Positions 51,318 through 59,212 of a stretch of DNA of 64,000 nucleotides are shown piece after piece. Each line of letters starts with the position of its first letter. Positions within the stretch are counted from its first letter, which is position 1. Source of the stretch: Paramixta manurensis. GTDB taxonomy: Bacteria > Pseudomonadota > Gammaproteobacteria > Enterobacterales > Enterobacteriaceae. The notes beneath the pieces were generated by a model. That model did no database searches. It was given only the letters and a program-made list of their open reading frames with translations, and had not been told where the DNA came from. Both the position numbers and the translations under genes were made by a program. The DNA lies in assembly GCF_013285385.1 (NCBI RefSeq), contig NZ_CP054212.1, forward strand, positions 1,860,001-1,924,000, given 5' to 3'.

Positions 51318-52751
51318 ATGTTTAAGAATGCCTTTGCAAACCTGCAAAAGGTGGGTAAATCGCTAATGCTTCCGGTTTCGGTTTTACCGATTGCCGGGAT
51401 TTTGCTGGGCGTAGGTTCAGCAAATTTTAGTTGGTTGCCGTTAGTTGTTTCGCATGTGATGGCGGAAGCAGGCGGTTCGGTGTTTGCCAACATGCCGCTG
51501 ATCTTCGCGATTGGCGTTGCGCTTGGTTTTACCAATAACGACGGTGTCTCGGCACTGGCATCGGTGGTCGCCTACGGCATTATGGTGAAAACCATGGCGG
51601 TGGTGGCACCGTTGGTGCTGCATTTGCCTGCCGCAGAAATCGAGGCTAAACACCTTGCTGATACCGGCGTCTTGGGTGGGATTATCGCCGGCGCCATCGC
51701 GGCTTATATGTTTAACCGGTTCTATCGTATTAAACTCCCTGAGTATTTAGGCTTTTTTGCCGGTAAACGTTTCGTACCGATCATTTCAGGTCTGACCGCT
51801 ATCGTGCTGGGCGTGGTGCTCTCCTTTATTTGGCCGCCGATTGGTACCGCCATTCAGGATTTCTCACAGTGGGCAGCGTATCAGAACCCGGTGGTGGCGT
51901 TTGGTATCTACGGCGTGGTTGAACGTTCGCTGGTACCGTTTGGCTTACACCATATCTGGAACGTTCCTTTCCAAATGCAGATTGGCGAGTTTACTAACGC
52001 AGCGGGCCAAGTGTTCCACGGCGATATTCCGCGCTATATGGCAGGTGACCCAACCGCAGGTAAACTCTCTGGTGGCTTCCTGTTTAAAATGTACGGACTG
52101 CCGGCTGCCGCCATTGCAATCTGGCACTCAGCAAAACCGGAAAACCGCGCCAAAGTGGGCGGGATCATGATCTCTGCGGCGCTGACCTCGTTCCTGACCG
52201 GGATTACCGAACCTATCGAGTTCTCCTTCATGTTCGTGGCGCCAATCCTTTACGCGATCCACGCTATTCTGGCTGGCCTGGCATTCCCAATCTGTATTCT
52301 GTTGGGTATGCGTGATGGCACTAGCTTCTCGCACGGTTTGATCGACTTTATTGTCCTGAGTGGTAACAGCAGCAAAATTTGGCTGTTCCCGATTGTCGGT
52401 GTTATTTACGGCCTGATCTACTACACCGTTTTCCGGGTGCTGATTGCGAAACTGGATCTGAAAACGCCGGGTCGTGAAGAGAGCACCAGCGAGCAAGCGG
52501 CAAGCTCTGCCAATGAAATGGCGGAAAAACTGGTTAACGCCTTCGGTGGTAAAGCGAACATTACCAACCTCGACGCTTGTATTACCCGTTTACGCGTCAG
52601 CGTGGCAGACGTGGCAAAAGTTGACCAGGCAGGTCTGAAAGGGCTTGGCGCGGCAGGCGTGGTGGTTGCAGGCTCTGGCGTACAGGCAATTTTTGGTACC
52701 AAGTCAGATAACCTGAAAACGGAAATGGATGACTACATTCGCAATAACTAA
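51318..52751 (+). CDS. ptsG: PTS glucose transporter subunit IICB
   Basis: Glucose permease of the phosphotransferase system: it takes up and phosphorylates glucose and signals to Mlc. It is 477 residues, the E. coli length. The IIC membrane domain (to about residue 390) contains the GITEPIEFSFMFVAP signature. A linker leads to the IIB domain with the phosphorylated cysteine in NLDACITRLR. The N-terminal amphipathic MFKNAFANLQKVGKSLMLPVSVLP is conserved. Control sites upstream are Mlc, CRP and the SgrS target. Confidence 0.98.
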   Translation: MFKNAFANLQKVGKSLMLPVSVLPIAGILLGVGSANFSWLPLVVSHVMAEAGGSVFANMPLIFAIGVALGFTNNDGVSALASVVAYGIMVKTMAVVAPLVLHLPAAEIEAKHLADTGVLGGIIAGAIAAYMFNRFYRIKLPEYLGFFAGKRFVPIISGLTAIVLGVVLSFIWPPIGTAIQDFSQWAAYQNPVVAFGIYGVVERSLVPFGLHHIWNVPFQMQIGEFTNAAGQVFHGDIPRYMAGDPTAGKLSGGFLFKMYGLPAAAIAIWHSAKPENRAKVGGIMISAALTSFLTGITEPIEFSFMFVAPILYAIHAILAGLAFPICILLGMRDGTSFSHGLIDFIVLSGNSSKIWLFPIVGVIYGLIYYTVFRVLIAKLDLKTPGREESTSEQAASSANEMAEKLVNAFGGKANITNLDACITRLRVSVADVAKVDQAGLKGLGAAGVVVAGSGVQAIFGTKSDNLKTEMDDYIRNN

Positions 52752-52772
52752 TCCTTAGCGAAGGTGGTTAAA

Positions 52773-52806
52773 AAAGGTTCATGTTATTACATGGACCTTT
52801 TTTTTT
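52773..52806 (+). terminator. Terminator of ptsG
   Basis: AAAGGTTCATGT pairs with ACATGGACCTTT (one wobble), loop TATT, then a long T tract. Confidence 0.92.
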
Positions 52807-52970
52807 ATCTGCTTTGTCAGTGGGCCAATCGGTGGGGGGGTAGCGGCGTGAATTTGTCGTGGCGAATGCCGGATGCGCTCTCACGAAAAGAAAACCGGCT
52901 TGCCGCTTGAAGCAAAACGATTTTTTCGCGCATACTGCAGTAACTTATCTCTCCACTAAGGACGGACATC

Positions 52971-53321
52971 ATGGCTGAAGAAACCATTTTTAGTAAAATT
53001 ATCCGTGGCGAAATTCCGGCTGATATTGTTTATCAGGATGACTTGGTTACCGCCTTTCGCGATATCTCTCCTAAAGCGCCAACCCATGTGCTGATCATTC
53101 CCAATGTGGTGATTACCACCACCAACGAGGTGCAGCCGGAGCATGAACAGGCGCTGGGGCGTCTGTTTACCGTGGCGGCAAAAATTGCCAAACAAGAAGG
53201 CATTGCGGAGGATGGCTACCGTCTGATCGTTAATTGTAATCGACATGGCGGCCAGGAGGTTTACCATATTCATATGCACTTGGTGGGCGGTCATCCGCTG
53301 GGGCCAATGCTTTCTCATTGA
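52971..53321 (+). CDS. hinT: Purine nucleoside phosphoramidase HinT
   Basis: Histidine-triad hydrolase of 116 residues (E. coli 119) that splits adenosine phosphoramidates. The HIT motif is VYHIHMHLVGG, with His99, His101 and His103. MAEETIFSKIIRGEIPADIVYQDDLVTAFRDISP is typical of the family. In E. coli fhuE lies between ptsG and hinT; here the 219 bases between them hold only the ptsG terminator and the hinT promoter region. Confidence 0.96.
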   Translation: MAEETIFSKIIRGEIPADIVYQDDLVTAFRDISPKAPTHVLIIPNVVITTTNEVQPEHEQALGRLFTVAAKIAKQEGIAEDGYRLIVNCNRHGGQEVYHIHMHLVGGHPLGPMLSH

Positions 53322-53341
53322 TTAATGCGGGTAAATTCGCC

Positions 53342-53710
53342 ATGCGCGCGCTTCTGTACGTTCTTCCGTTCCTGTTAGCGTTAACCGGCTGTAGTAGTGA
53401 TAAGCCGATGATTAACACTTCGCAATCGCTGGTGATGGAATCGTCGGTGCTTTCTGCCGGTATTGTGACCGACGAACCGGCCCTTTCTGAGGAGGAAGGG
53501 CAGCAGCGTGCGTCCAGCGTCCTGTACAATCAGCAGGAAAAACCGGTCAAGGTACACTATCGTTTTTACTGGTACGACGATAAGGGGTTGGAAATCCATC
53601 CCTACGAGCCGCCGCAAACCGTTGTGGTGCCCGCGCATGCAAAAATTGAAATTGCGTCGCAAATCGGTAACCTGACCGCCAGCAAAGCGCGACTTTATCT
53701 CTATTTGTAA
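53342..53710 (+). CDS. ycfL: YcfL family lipoprotein
   Basis: Predicted lipoprotein of 122 residues. I start it at ATG 53342 (MRALLYVLPFLLALTGC, lipobox LTGC); a TTG at 53318 overlapping hinT is less likely. Conserved: QSLVMESSVLSAGI, SSVLYNQQEKPVKVHYRFYWYDDKGLE and the end KARLYLYL. Function unknown. In E. coli it precedes lpoB in the same order, and the gap here is 11 bases. Confidence 0.9.
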   Translation: MRALLYVLPFLLALTGCSSDKPMINTSQSLVMESSVLSAGIVTDEPALSEEEGQQRASSVLYNQQEKPVKVHYRFYWYDDKGLEIHPYEPPQTVVVPAHAKIEIASQIGNLTASKARLYLYL

Positions 53711-53721
53711 GGGGAATATTT

Positions 53722-54315
53722 GTGTCCAGCAGTCTAAAACTCTCCGGTGTGATGTTACTGGCGTTGATCTTAAGCGGCTGTATCACGCACCAACAGCAAG
53801 AATCCACGCCAGCACCTGTTGAGCCGGCACAGCCGAGCGAACCGGTTCAACCGCCGCCGCAGCCACAGCCGGGTGAAAATGTCCCGCCGCCGCCGAAAAT
53901 GAAAACCCTCAATTGGGATGCCAGCGTTCAACCGCTGGTGGCGCAAATGCTGAAAGCCGATGGCGTGACACCGGGGAGCGTGCTGTTAGTTGATCGGATT
54001 AAAAACAGTACCAACGGTAGCCTGCAAACCGCCAAAGCAACGGCGTCGCTGCAAAATGCGCTCGCCAATAATGCCACCTTTACGTTAGTGACGCCGCAAC
54101 AATTGAATCAGGCTAAGCAGACGTTGGGGTTGTCGCCGGAAGATAGCCTGACTTCGCGCAGCAAAGCGGTTGGTTTAGCCCGTTACGTTGGCGCGCAATA
54201 TGTGCTGTATAGCAGCGCGGAGGGCGATGTGAAATCGCCAGAGCTGCAAATGCAGTTAATGCTGGTCCAAACCGGTGAAATTATTTGGTCAGGACACGGT
54301 GACGTACAAAACTGA
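53722..54315 (+). CDS. lpoB: Penicillin-binding protein 1b activator LpoB
   Basis: Outer-membrane lipoprotein that reaches through the periplasm to activate PBP1b. It is 197 residues (E. coli 213) from GTG 53722 behind AAGGGGAA. Lipobox LSGC is at about residue 19-20, then a Pro/Gln-rich disordered linker shorter than in E. coli (about residues 25-58). The globular domain follows with TNGSLQTAKATASLQNALANN and LQMQLMLVQTGEIIWSG. thiK overlaps its end. Confidence 0.95.
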   Translation: MSSSLKLSGVMLLALILSGCITHQQQESTPAPVEPAQPSEPVQPPPQPQPGENVPPPPKMKTLNWDASVQPLVAQMLKADGVTPGSVLLVDRIKNSTNGSLQTAKATASLQNALANNATFTLVTPQQLNQAKQTLGLSPEDSLTSRSKAVGLARYVGAQYVLYSSAEGDVKSPELQMQLMLVQTGEIIWSGHGDVQN

Positions 54316-55138
54316 TCCTGTTTTGCGGCGTTTAATTGCGCAACATCACCCGGCGGCTTCGGCCGCCGGTTCTTTTTTACCGCAGGCCGGGTTAACCGGC
54401 TTAACGCTAAAAGTCAGTCTGGCCGGGCAACACTGGCTGGCGCGGCGAGAAGCGCCGTCGGTCGTTCCCTTTGTTAACCGTCGGCGTGAACAGCGTATTT
54501 TACAGCGCTTAGCGCCAGCCGGGCTGGGGCCACGGGTCTACGGTTATACTGCGCCGTGGCTACTGCTTGAATGGTTGGATGGCGAAACGCTCTCGGCGGC
54601 GGCGTTGACCGCGCGTTTGCCGGAGTTGGTCGCGCTAATCGGTCAGCTACATCACCAGCCGCTGAGCGGTTACCGTCTGCATCTGTTGCCGCTGCTGGAA
54701 ACCTACTGGCAACTGTGTCGACAACGCAGCGTTGGCTGGCTGCGGGCGTTGCGTACCTTGCGGCGTCAGGGGGAACCCCGACCACTGCGGCTGGCGCCCC
54801 TACATATGGATATTCATGCCGGAAACGTCGTGGATAACCAGCACCGCCTGCAATTGATCGATTGGGAATACGCGGCGGATGGCGATATTGCGCTCGAACT
54901 GATGGCTTTGTGCCTGTCAAACGCCTTAACCGATGCGCAATGTACGGCGGTGGTTCATCAATACGCGCGCGATAACCAGCTAGCGGTTGAAGCGCTCCGG
55001 CGGCAGATGACGCGGTGGCGGCCCTGGCTACGGGTGCTGATCGCGAGCTGGTATCAACTGCGCGCCGAGCAATCTGGCGATATGACTATGATAAGCTACG
55101 CGGCAGAGGCCTGGCGGCGGGTTGACCTGCGAGATTAA
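54299..55138 (+). CDS. thiK: Thiamine kinase
   Basis: Phosphorylates salvaged thiamine to thiamine phosphate. Aminoglycoside/choline kinase fold: catalytic loop LHMDIHAGN and metal-binding LIDWEYA.DGDIALEL are clear near the middle. I start it at GTG 54299 behind AGGA (279 residues; E. coli 274), overlapping lpoB by 17 bases; GTG 54275 is an alternative. The N-terminal third is much less like E. coli than the catalytic part. It is rich in Arg and Leu. Confidence 0.9.
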   Translation: MTYKTDPVLRRLIAQHHPAASAAGSFLPQAGLTGLTLKVSLAGQHWLARREAPSVVPFVNRRREQRILQRLAPAGLGPRVYGYTAPWLLLEWLDGETLSAAALTARLPELVALIGQLHHQPLSGYRLHLLPLLETYWQLCRQRSVGWLRALRTLRRQGEPRPLRLAPLHMDIHAGNVVDNQHRLQLIDWEYAADGDIALELMALCLSNALTDAQCTAVVHQYARDNQLAVEALRRQMTRWRPWLRVLIASWYQLRAEQSGDMTMISYAAEAWRRVDLRD

Positions 55139-55175
55139 TGACGTACATACGGTGTGTTAGAGAAGGAGTGACAAA

Positions 55176-56222
55176 ATGGAAAATTCGATGCCCGGCCCGG
55201 TAATGCTGGATGTTGAGAGCTACGAGCTGGACGCCGAAGAGCGTGAGATTTTGCAACATCCGCTGGTGGGCGGGCTGATTTTATTTACCCGTAACTACCA
55301 CGATCCGGCGCAGTTGCAGGAGTTAATTCGCCAGATACGTGCCGCATCGCGCAGTCGTATTGTGGTAGCGGTCGACCAAGAGGGAGGCCGCGTGCAACGT
55401 TTCCGTGACGGCTTTACTCTTTTGCCAGCGATGCAATCCTTCGCCGCGCTGCATGATGCGCAGAAAGCGGGCGAACTGGCACAGATGGCCGGTTGGTTGA
55501 TGGCGGCGGAAATGGTGGCTATCGATATCGATATTAGCTTTGCGCCGGTGTTAGACATTGGTCATATCAGCGCCGCGATTGGCGAGCGATCTTTTCATGA
55601 AGATCCGGCGATTGCGTTAACCTTAGCGCGTCGTTTTATCGCCGGCATGCACGAAGCGGGGATGAAAACGACCGGTAAACACTTTCCTGGTCACGGTGCG
55701 GTTAGCGCCGATTCTCATAAAGAAACGCCGCGTGACGGACGCGATGAGGCCACCTTACGCGCGCATGACATGCAAATATTCCGCGCGCTGATCGCAGAAC
55801 ATCAGTTGGATGCCATCATGCCCGCACATGTTATCTATACTGAGGTTGATCCCCGTCCGGCGAGCGGGTCGCCACACTGGCTGAAGACGGTATTGCGCGG
55901 CGAACTCGGTTTTGACGGTGTGATCTTCTCGGATGATTTGTCGATGGAAGGTGCGGCGATCATGGGCAGCTACGCCGAACGGGGGCAGGCCTCGCTTGAG
56001 GCCGGGTGCGATATGATCCTGGTGTGCAACAACCGGGCGGGTGCGGTTAGCGTGTTAGATAATCTGTCACCGATCAAAGCCGGGCGCGTGAGTCGGCTAT
56101 ATCATCAGGGGGCATTTACGCGTCAGCAACTGCAGGCGACAGCGCGTTGGAAAGCGGCTAATCGTGAGTTAAGCGCGCTACAGGCAGACTGGCTGGCCTA
56201 TAAAGCGTCGGGTAACGCCTAG
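55176..56222 (+). CDS. nagZ: Beta-N-acetylhexosaminidase NagZ
   Basis: Cytosolic glycoside hydrolase family 3 enzyme that removes GlcNAc from recycled anhydromuropeptides; its products drive AmpC induction where ampR is present. It is 348 residues from ATG 55176, with AAGGAG upstream; the start adds four residues before the usual MGPVMLD-like start. The catalytic loop KHFPGHGAVSADSHKETP holds the His/Asp pair, and the nucleophile Asp is in IFSDDLSMEGA. Confidence 0.96.
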   Translation: MENSMPGPVMLDVESYELDAEEREILQHPLVGGLILFTRNYHDPAQLQELIRQIRAASRSRIVVAVDQEGGRVQRFRDGFTLLPAMQSFAALHDAQKAGELAQMAGWLMAAEMVAIDIDISFAPVLDIGHISAAIGERSFHEDPAIALTLARRFIAGMHEAGMKTTGKHFPGHGAVSADSHKETPRDGRDEATLRAHDMQIFRALIAEHQLDAIMPAHVIYTEVDPRPASGSPHWLKTVLRGELGFDGVIFSDDLSMEGAAIMGSYAERGQASLEAGCDMILVCNNRAGAVSVLDNLSPIKAGRVSRLYHQGAFTRQQLQATARWKAANRELSALQADWLAYKASGNA

Positions 56223-56258
56223 CTTACCCGGCAATGACCATCCGCGGTGAGGATAACG

Positions 56259-56801
56259 ATGATCATTTATCTGCATGGTTTTGATTCCAACAGTCCGGGT
56301 AACCATGAAAAGGTCCTGCAACTGCAATTTATCGACCCGGATGTACGGTTGCTCAGCTACAGCACTCTACATCCAAAACATGATATGCAGCATTTGTTAA
56401 AGGAAACCGACAAGATGCTGCAATTAAATGTGGACGATCGCCCGCTAATTTGCGGCGTCGGGTTGGGCGGTTACTGGGCGGAACGGATTGGCTTTCTGTG
56501 TGATATTCGGCAGGTCATATTTAATCCTAACCTGTTTCCGCAAGAGAATATGGCAGGAAAAATCGACCGGCCAGAAGAGTATGTGGATATTGCCACCAAG
56601 TGCGTCAGTAATTTTCGTGAAAAAAATCGCGACCGTTGCCTGACTATTTTGTCACGTAATGATGAGGCGTTAGATAATTGTCGGACCGTCGGCGAGTTGC
56701 ATAATTTCTACGAAATTATTTGGGATGAAACCCAGACGCATAAATTTAAAAATATCTCACCACATCTTCAGCGCATCAAAGCCTTTAAAACCTTAGGGTG
56801 A
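56259..56801 (+). CDS. ycfP: YcfP family alpha/beta-hydrolase-like protein
   Basis: UPF0227 protein of 180 residues, the E. coli length, starting at ATG 56259 (MIIYLHGFDSNSPGNHEKVLQLQF). It has the alpha/beta-hydrolase pattern, but the nucleophile elbow reads CGVGLGGYW with Gly where Ser would be, as also in E. coli, so hydrolase activity is doubtful. LSRNDEALDN and WDETQTHKFKNISPHLQRIKAF are conserved. GAGG ribosome site; terminator after the gene. Confidence 0.93.
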   Translation: MIIYLHGFDSNSPGNHEKVLQLQFIDPDVRLLSYSTLHPKHDMQHLLKETDKMLQLNVDDRPLICGVGLGGYWAERIGFLCDIRQVIFNPNLFPQENMAGKIDRPEEYVDIATKCVSNFREKNRDRCLTILSRNDEALDNCRTVGELHNFYEIIWDETQTHKFKNISPHLQRIKAFKTLG

Positions 56802-56826
56802 CCTCTGTTTAACCTTTCTCTTCTTG

Positions 56827-56848
56827 ATGCGGGCTTGCCCGCATTTTC
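56827..56848 (+). terminator. Terminator of ycfP
   Basis: ATGCGGGC, loop TT, GCCCGCAT, then TTT, 25 bases after the ycfP stop. Confidence 0.8.
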
Positions 56849-56899
56849 TCGCTCTAACCGCGGCTAAGACGGGACTATTCCGAGTTTGAATAACATAAA

Positions 56900-56913
56900 T
56901 TGATCTACATCAA
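56900..56913. promoter_or_regulatory. FNR site of ndh
   Basis: TTGATCTACATCAA is a perfect TTGAT-N4-ATCAA FNR box about 130 bases before the ndh start. In E. coli FNR represses ndh without oxygen from a site just upstream of the promoter. A second upstream FNR half-site as in E. coli was not seen. Confidence 0.92.
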
Positions 56914-57043
56914 TTTTGGTATGACCAACTGACCTTGTCGTGTTATTCTGCCCCCAGAACGTAATTTATCTTCGCCAACCCTATGTTAATTAAGGCTATT
57001 TTTAACTTTTAATTAACGATTGGTTCACATTTAAGGGGGTCGT

Positions 57044-58348
57044 TTGACTACACCATTGAAGAGAATAGTTATTGTCGGCGGCGGCGCTGGCGGGCTTGAG
57101 CTAGCGACACAACTTGGTCATAAGTTGGGCCGTAAAAAAAAGGCAGAAATTACGCTGGTTGACCGTAACCACAGCCATTTATGGAAGCCGTTGCTGCATG
57201 AAGTCGCTACCGGTTCGCTGGACGAAGGGATTGATGCGCTGAGCTACCTTGCCCATGCCCGTAATCATCATTTCCAGTTTCAGCTTGGGACGTTGACCGA
57301 TATTGACAGCGAGAGTAAGAGCCTGCAATTGGCGGAAATTCGTGATGCGCAAGGTGAGATTTTAGTGCCGGCGCGTGCGCTGGCTTATGACACGCTGGTG
57401 ATGGCGTTAGGCAGCACCTCAAACGATTTCGGTACGCCGGGCGTGAAAGATCACTGCATTTTCCTTGATAATCCGCATCAGGCGCGGCGTTTCCATAATG
57501 AAATGTTGAACCTATTCCTGAAGTTTTCCGCCAGTGAAACCAAGGAAGATAAAGTCAATATCACGATTGTTGGCGGTGGCGCAACCGGCGTTGAGCTCTC
57601 GGCTGAATTACATAATGCGGTCAAACAACTGCATAGCTATGGTTATAAAGGGTTAGACAATCAGGCGCTTAATGTGACGCTGGTGGAAGCGGGCGAAAGA
57701 ATTTTGCCCGCCTTGCCGCCGCGCATCTCTGCTGCCGCGCATCAGGAGTTGACCAAGCTCGGCGTGCGGGTATTAACGCAAACCATGGTCACCAGCGCGG
57801 AAAAAAACGGACTGCATACTAAATCTGGCGAGTTTATCAATGCGGACTTGATGGTTTGGGCGGCGGGTATTAAAGCGCCGGACTTCATGAAGGAGTTAGG
57901 CGGCCTGGAAACCAACCGAATTAACCAGTTGGTGGTGAAAGAGACGCTGCAAACCACCCGGGATGATGATATTTACGCTATCGGTGATTGTGCCTCCTGT
58001 GCTTTACCTGCCGGGGGTTTTGTTCCGCCGCGGGCGCAATCCGCGCATCAGATGGCATCGCGCGCGTTGGAGAATATTCTGGCGCAAATGAAAGGTCACA
58101 GCCTAAAAGCGTATGTCTATAAGGATCATGGTTCACTGGTTTCGCTGTCACGCTTCAGTACTGTCGGGAGCCTGATGGGGAATTTGATGAAAGGCTCGAT
58201 GATGGTAGAAGGCCGCATCGCGCGTTTTGTGTATATCTCGCTATATCGTATGCATCAAATTGCGTTGCACGGCTATTTTAAAACCGGGTTAATGATGCTG
58301 GTCGGCAGTATTAACCGCGTTATACGCCCACGTCTGAAGTTGCATTAA
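57044..58348 (+). CDS. ndh: NADH dehydrogenase type II
   Basis: Peripheral-membrane FAD enzyme that passes electrons from NADH to quinone without pumping protons. It is 434 residues, as in E. coli, from TTG 57044 behind TAAGGGGGTCG. The FAD motif VIVGGGAGGLELATQLG is at the N-terminus and the NADH motif IVGGGATGVELSAELHN is near residue 180. DIYAIGDCASC and the C-terminal membrane-binding segment ending INRVIRPRLKLH are conserved. Confidence 0.97.
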   Translation: MTTPLKRIVIVGGGAGGLELATQLGHKLGRKKKAEITLVDRNHSHLWKPLLHEVATGSLDEGIDALSYLAHARNHHFQFQLGTLTDIDSESKSLQLAEIRDAQGEILVPARALAYDTLVMALGSTSNDFGTPGVKDHCIFLDNPHQARRFHNEMLNLFLKFSASETKEDKVNITIVGGGATGVELSAELHNAVKQLHSYGYKGLDNQALNVTLVEAGERILPALPPRISAAAHQELTKLGVRVLTQTMVTSAEKNGLHTKSGEFINADLMVWAAGIKAPDFMKELGGLETNRINQLVVKETLQTTRDDDIYAIGDCASCALPAGGFVPPRAQSAHQMASRALENILAQMKGHSLKAYVYKDHGSLVSLSRFSTVGSLMGNLMKGSMMVEGRIARFVYISLYRMHQIALHGYFKTGLMMLVGSINRVIRPRLKLH

Positions 58349-58577
58349 CTGCTTTTAAGGCGACGGCCGCGTCGCCGCTATCGTTCAGAAGACTCCGAAA
58401 AGATTTACTTATACCTGAATTACGTTATTTATTCCTTTTATCTGATTGCCGCGCTTCGCTCGGTTGAGCAAAATTTTCCTTAATTACCACGGCGCGTCGC
58501 GCACGCCGAGTATGCCGTGACTGCGATGGAAAACGCAGAGGGCAAGAATGCGCGGTAACACTTCAGGAGGATTTCCT

Positions 58578-59120
58578 GTGAATAAATCAATGTTAGCGGG
58601 TATAGGTATTGGCGTTGCGGCAGCGTTAGGTATTGCCGCAGTGGCAAGTATGAACGTATTTAACAGCGGCCCGCAATACGCTCAGGTGCTCTCGGCAACA
58701 CCCATTAAAGAAACCATTAAAAATCCACGTCAGGAGTGCCGTAATGTCACGCTCACGCATCGTCGTCCGGTGCAGGATGAAAACCGTCTTGCCGGCTCGG
58801 TGCTGGGTGCGGTAGCAGGCGGTGTGTTAGGTCATCAGTTTGGTGGCGGACACGGACGTGATGTGGCTACCGTCGCCGGTGCGTTGGCGGGCGGATATGC
58901 CGGTAATCAGGTGCAGGGCGGTTTACAAGATCGCGATACTTACACCACCAATGAGCAACGGTGTAAAACCGTCTACGACAAGCAGGAAAAAATGCTTGGT
59001 TACGATGTCACGTATAAAATTGGCGATCAACAGGGGAAAATTCGGATGGATAATGACCCCGGTACGCGGATTCCGCTCGATCATAATGGTCAGTTAGTAT
59101 TGAACAGTAATCAGGCCTAA
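58578..59120 (+). CDS. ycfJ: YcfJ family glycine-zipper protein
   Basis: Envelope protein of 180 residues with an N-terminal hydrophobic anchor (MLAGIGIGVAAALGIAAVAS) and a glycine-zipper (Rick_17kDa_Anti type) segment AGSVLGAVAGGVLGHQFGGG...AGGYAGNQV. The C-terminal QRCKTVYDKQEKMLGYDVTYKIGDQQGKIRMD is conserved. I start it at GTG 58578, 7 bases after CAGGAGG. In E. coli it is followed by bhsA and ldtC; both are absent here. Confidence 0.92.
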   Translation: MNKSMLAGIGIGVAAALGIAAVASMNVFNSGPQYAQVLSATPIKETIKNPRQECRNVTLTHRRPVQDENRLAGSVLGAVAGGVLGHQFGGGHGRDVATVAGALAGGYAGNQVQGGLQDRDTYTTNEQRCKTVYDKQEKMLGYDVTYKIGDQQGKIRMDNDPGTRIPLDHNGQLVLNSNQA

Positions 59121-59161
59121 CTAGCCTAAATTATTGGCAAAGTGGGTTTGGGTGTTGACGG

Positions 59162-59191
59162 GTTAAGGGGAAATTCAACTTTCCCCTTAAC
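59162..59191. terminator. Perfect dyad between converging ycfJ and mfd
   Basis: A perfect 12-bp stem, GTTAAGGGGAAA (59162-59173) with TTTCCCCTTAAC (59180-59191), 6-base loop. No T tract on either strand, so it is an unconventional terminator or a stability element. Confidence 0.55.
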
Positions 59192-59212
59192 AATCCCACG
59201 AGCCGCAGGTTC

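Noticed and set aside
54275..54298. Earlier GTG start for thiK at 54275
   Set aside because: It would deepen the overlap with lpoB; GTG 54299 has an AGGA ribosome site at a proper distance and gives a length close to E. coli ThiK.
58358..58375. GGCGACG/CGTCGCC hairpin after ndh as a terminator
   Set aside because: A good stem directly after the stop codon, but no T tract follows and no other support was seen, so I did not list it as a terminator.
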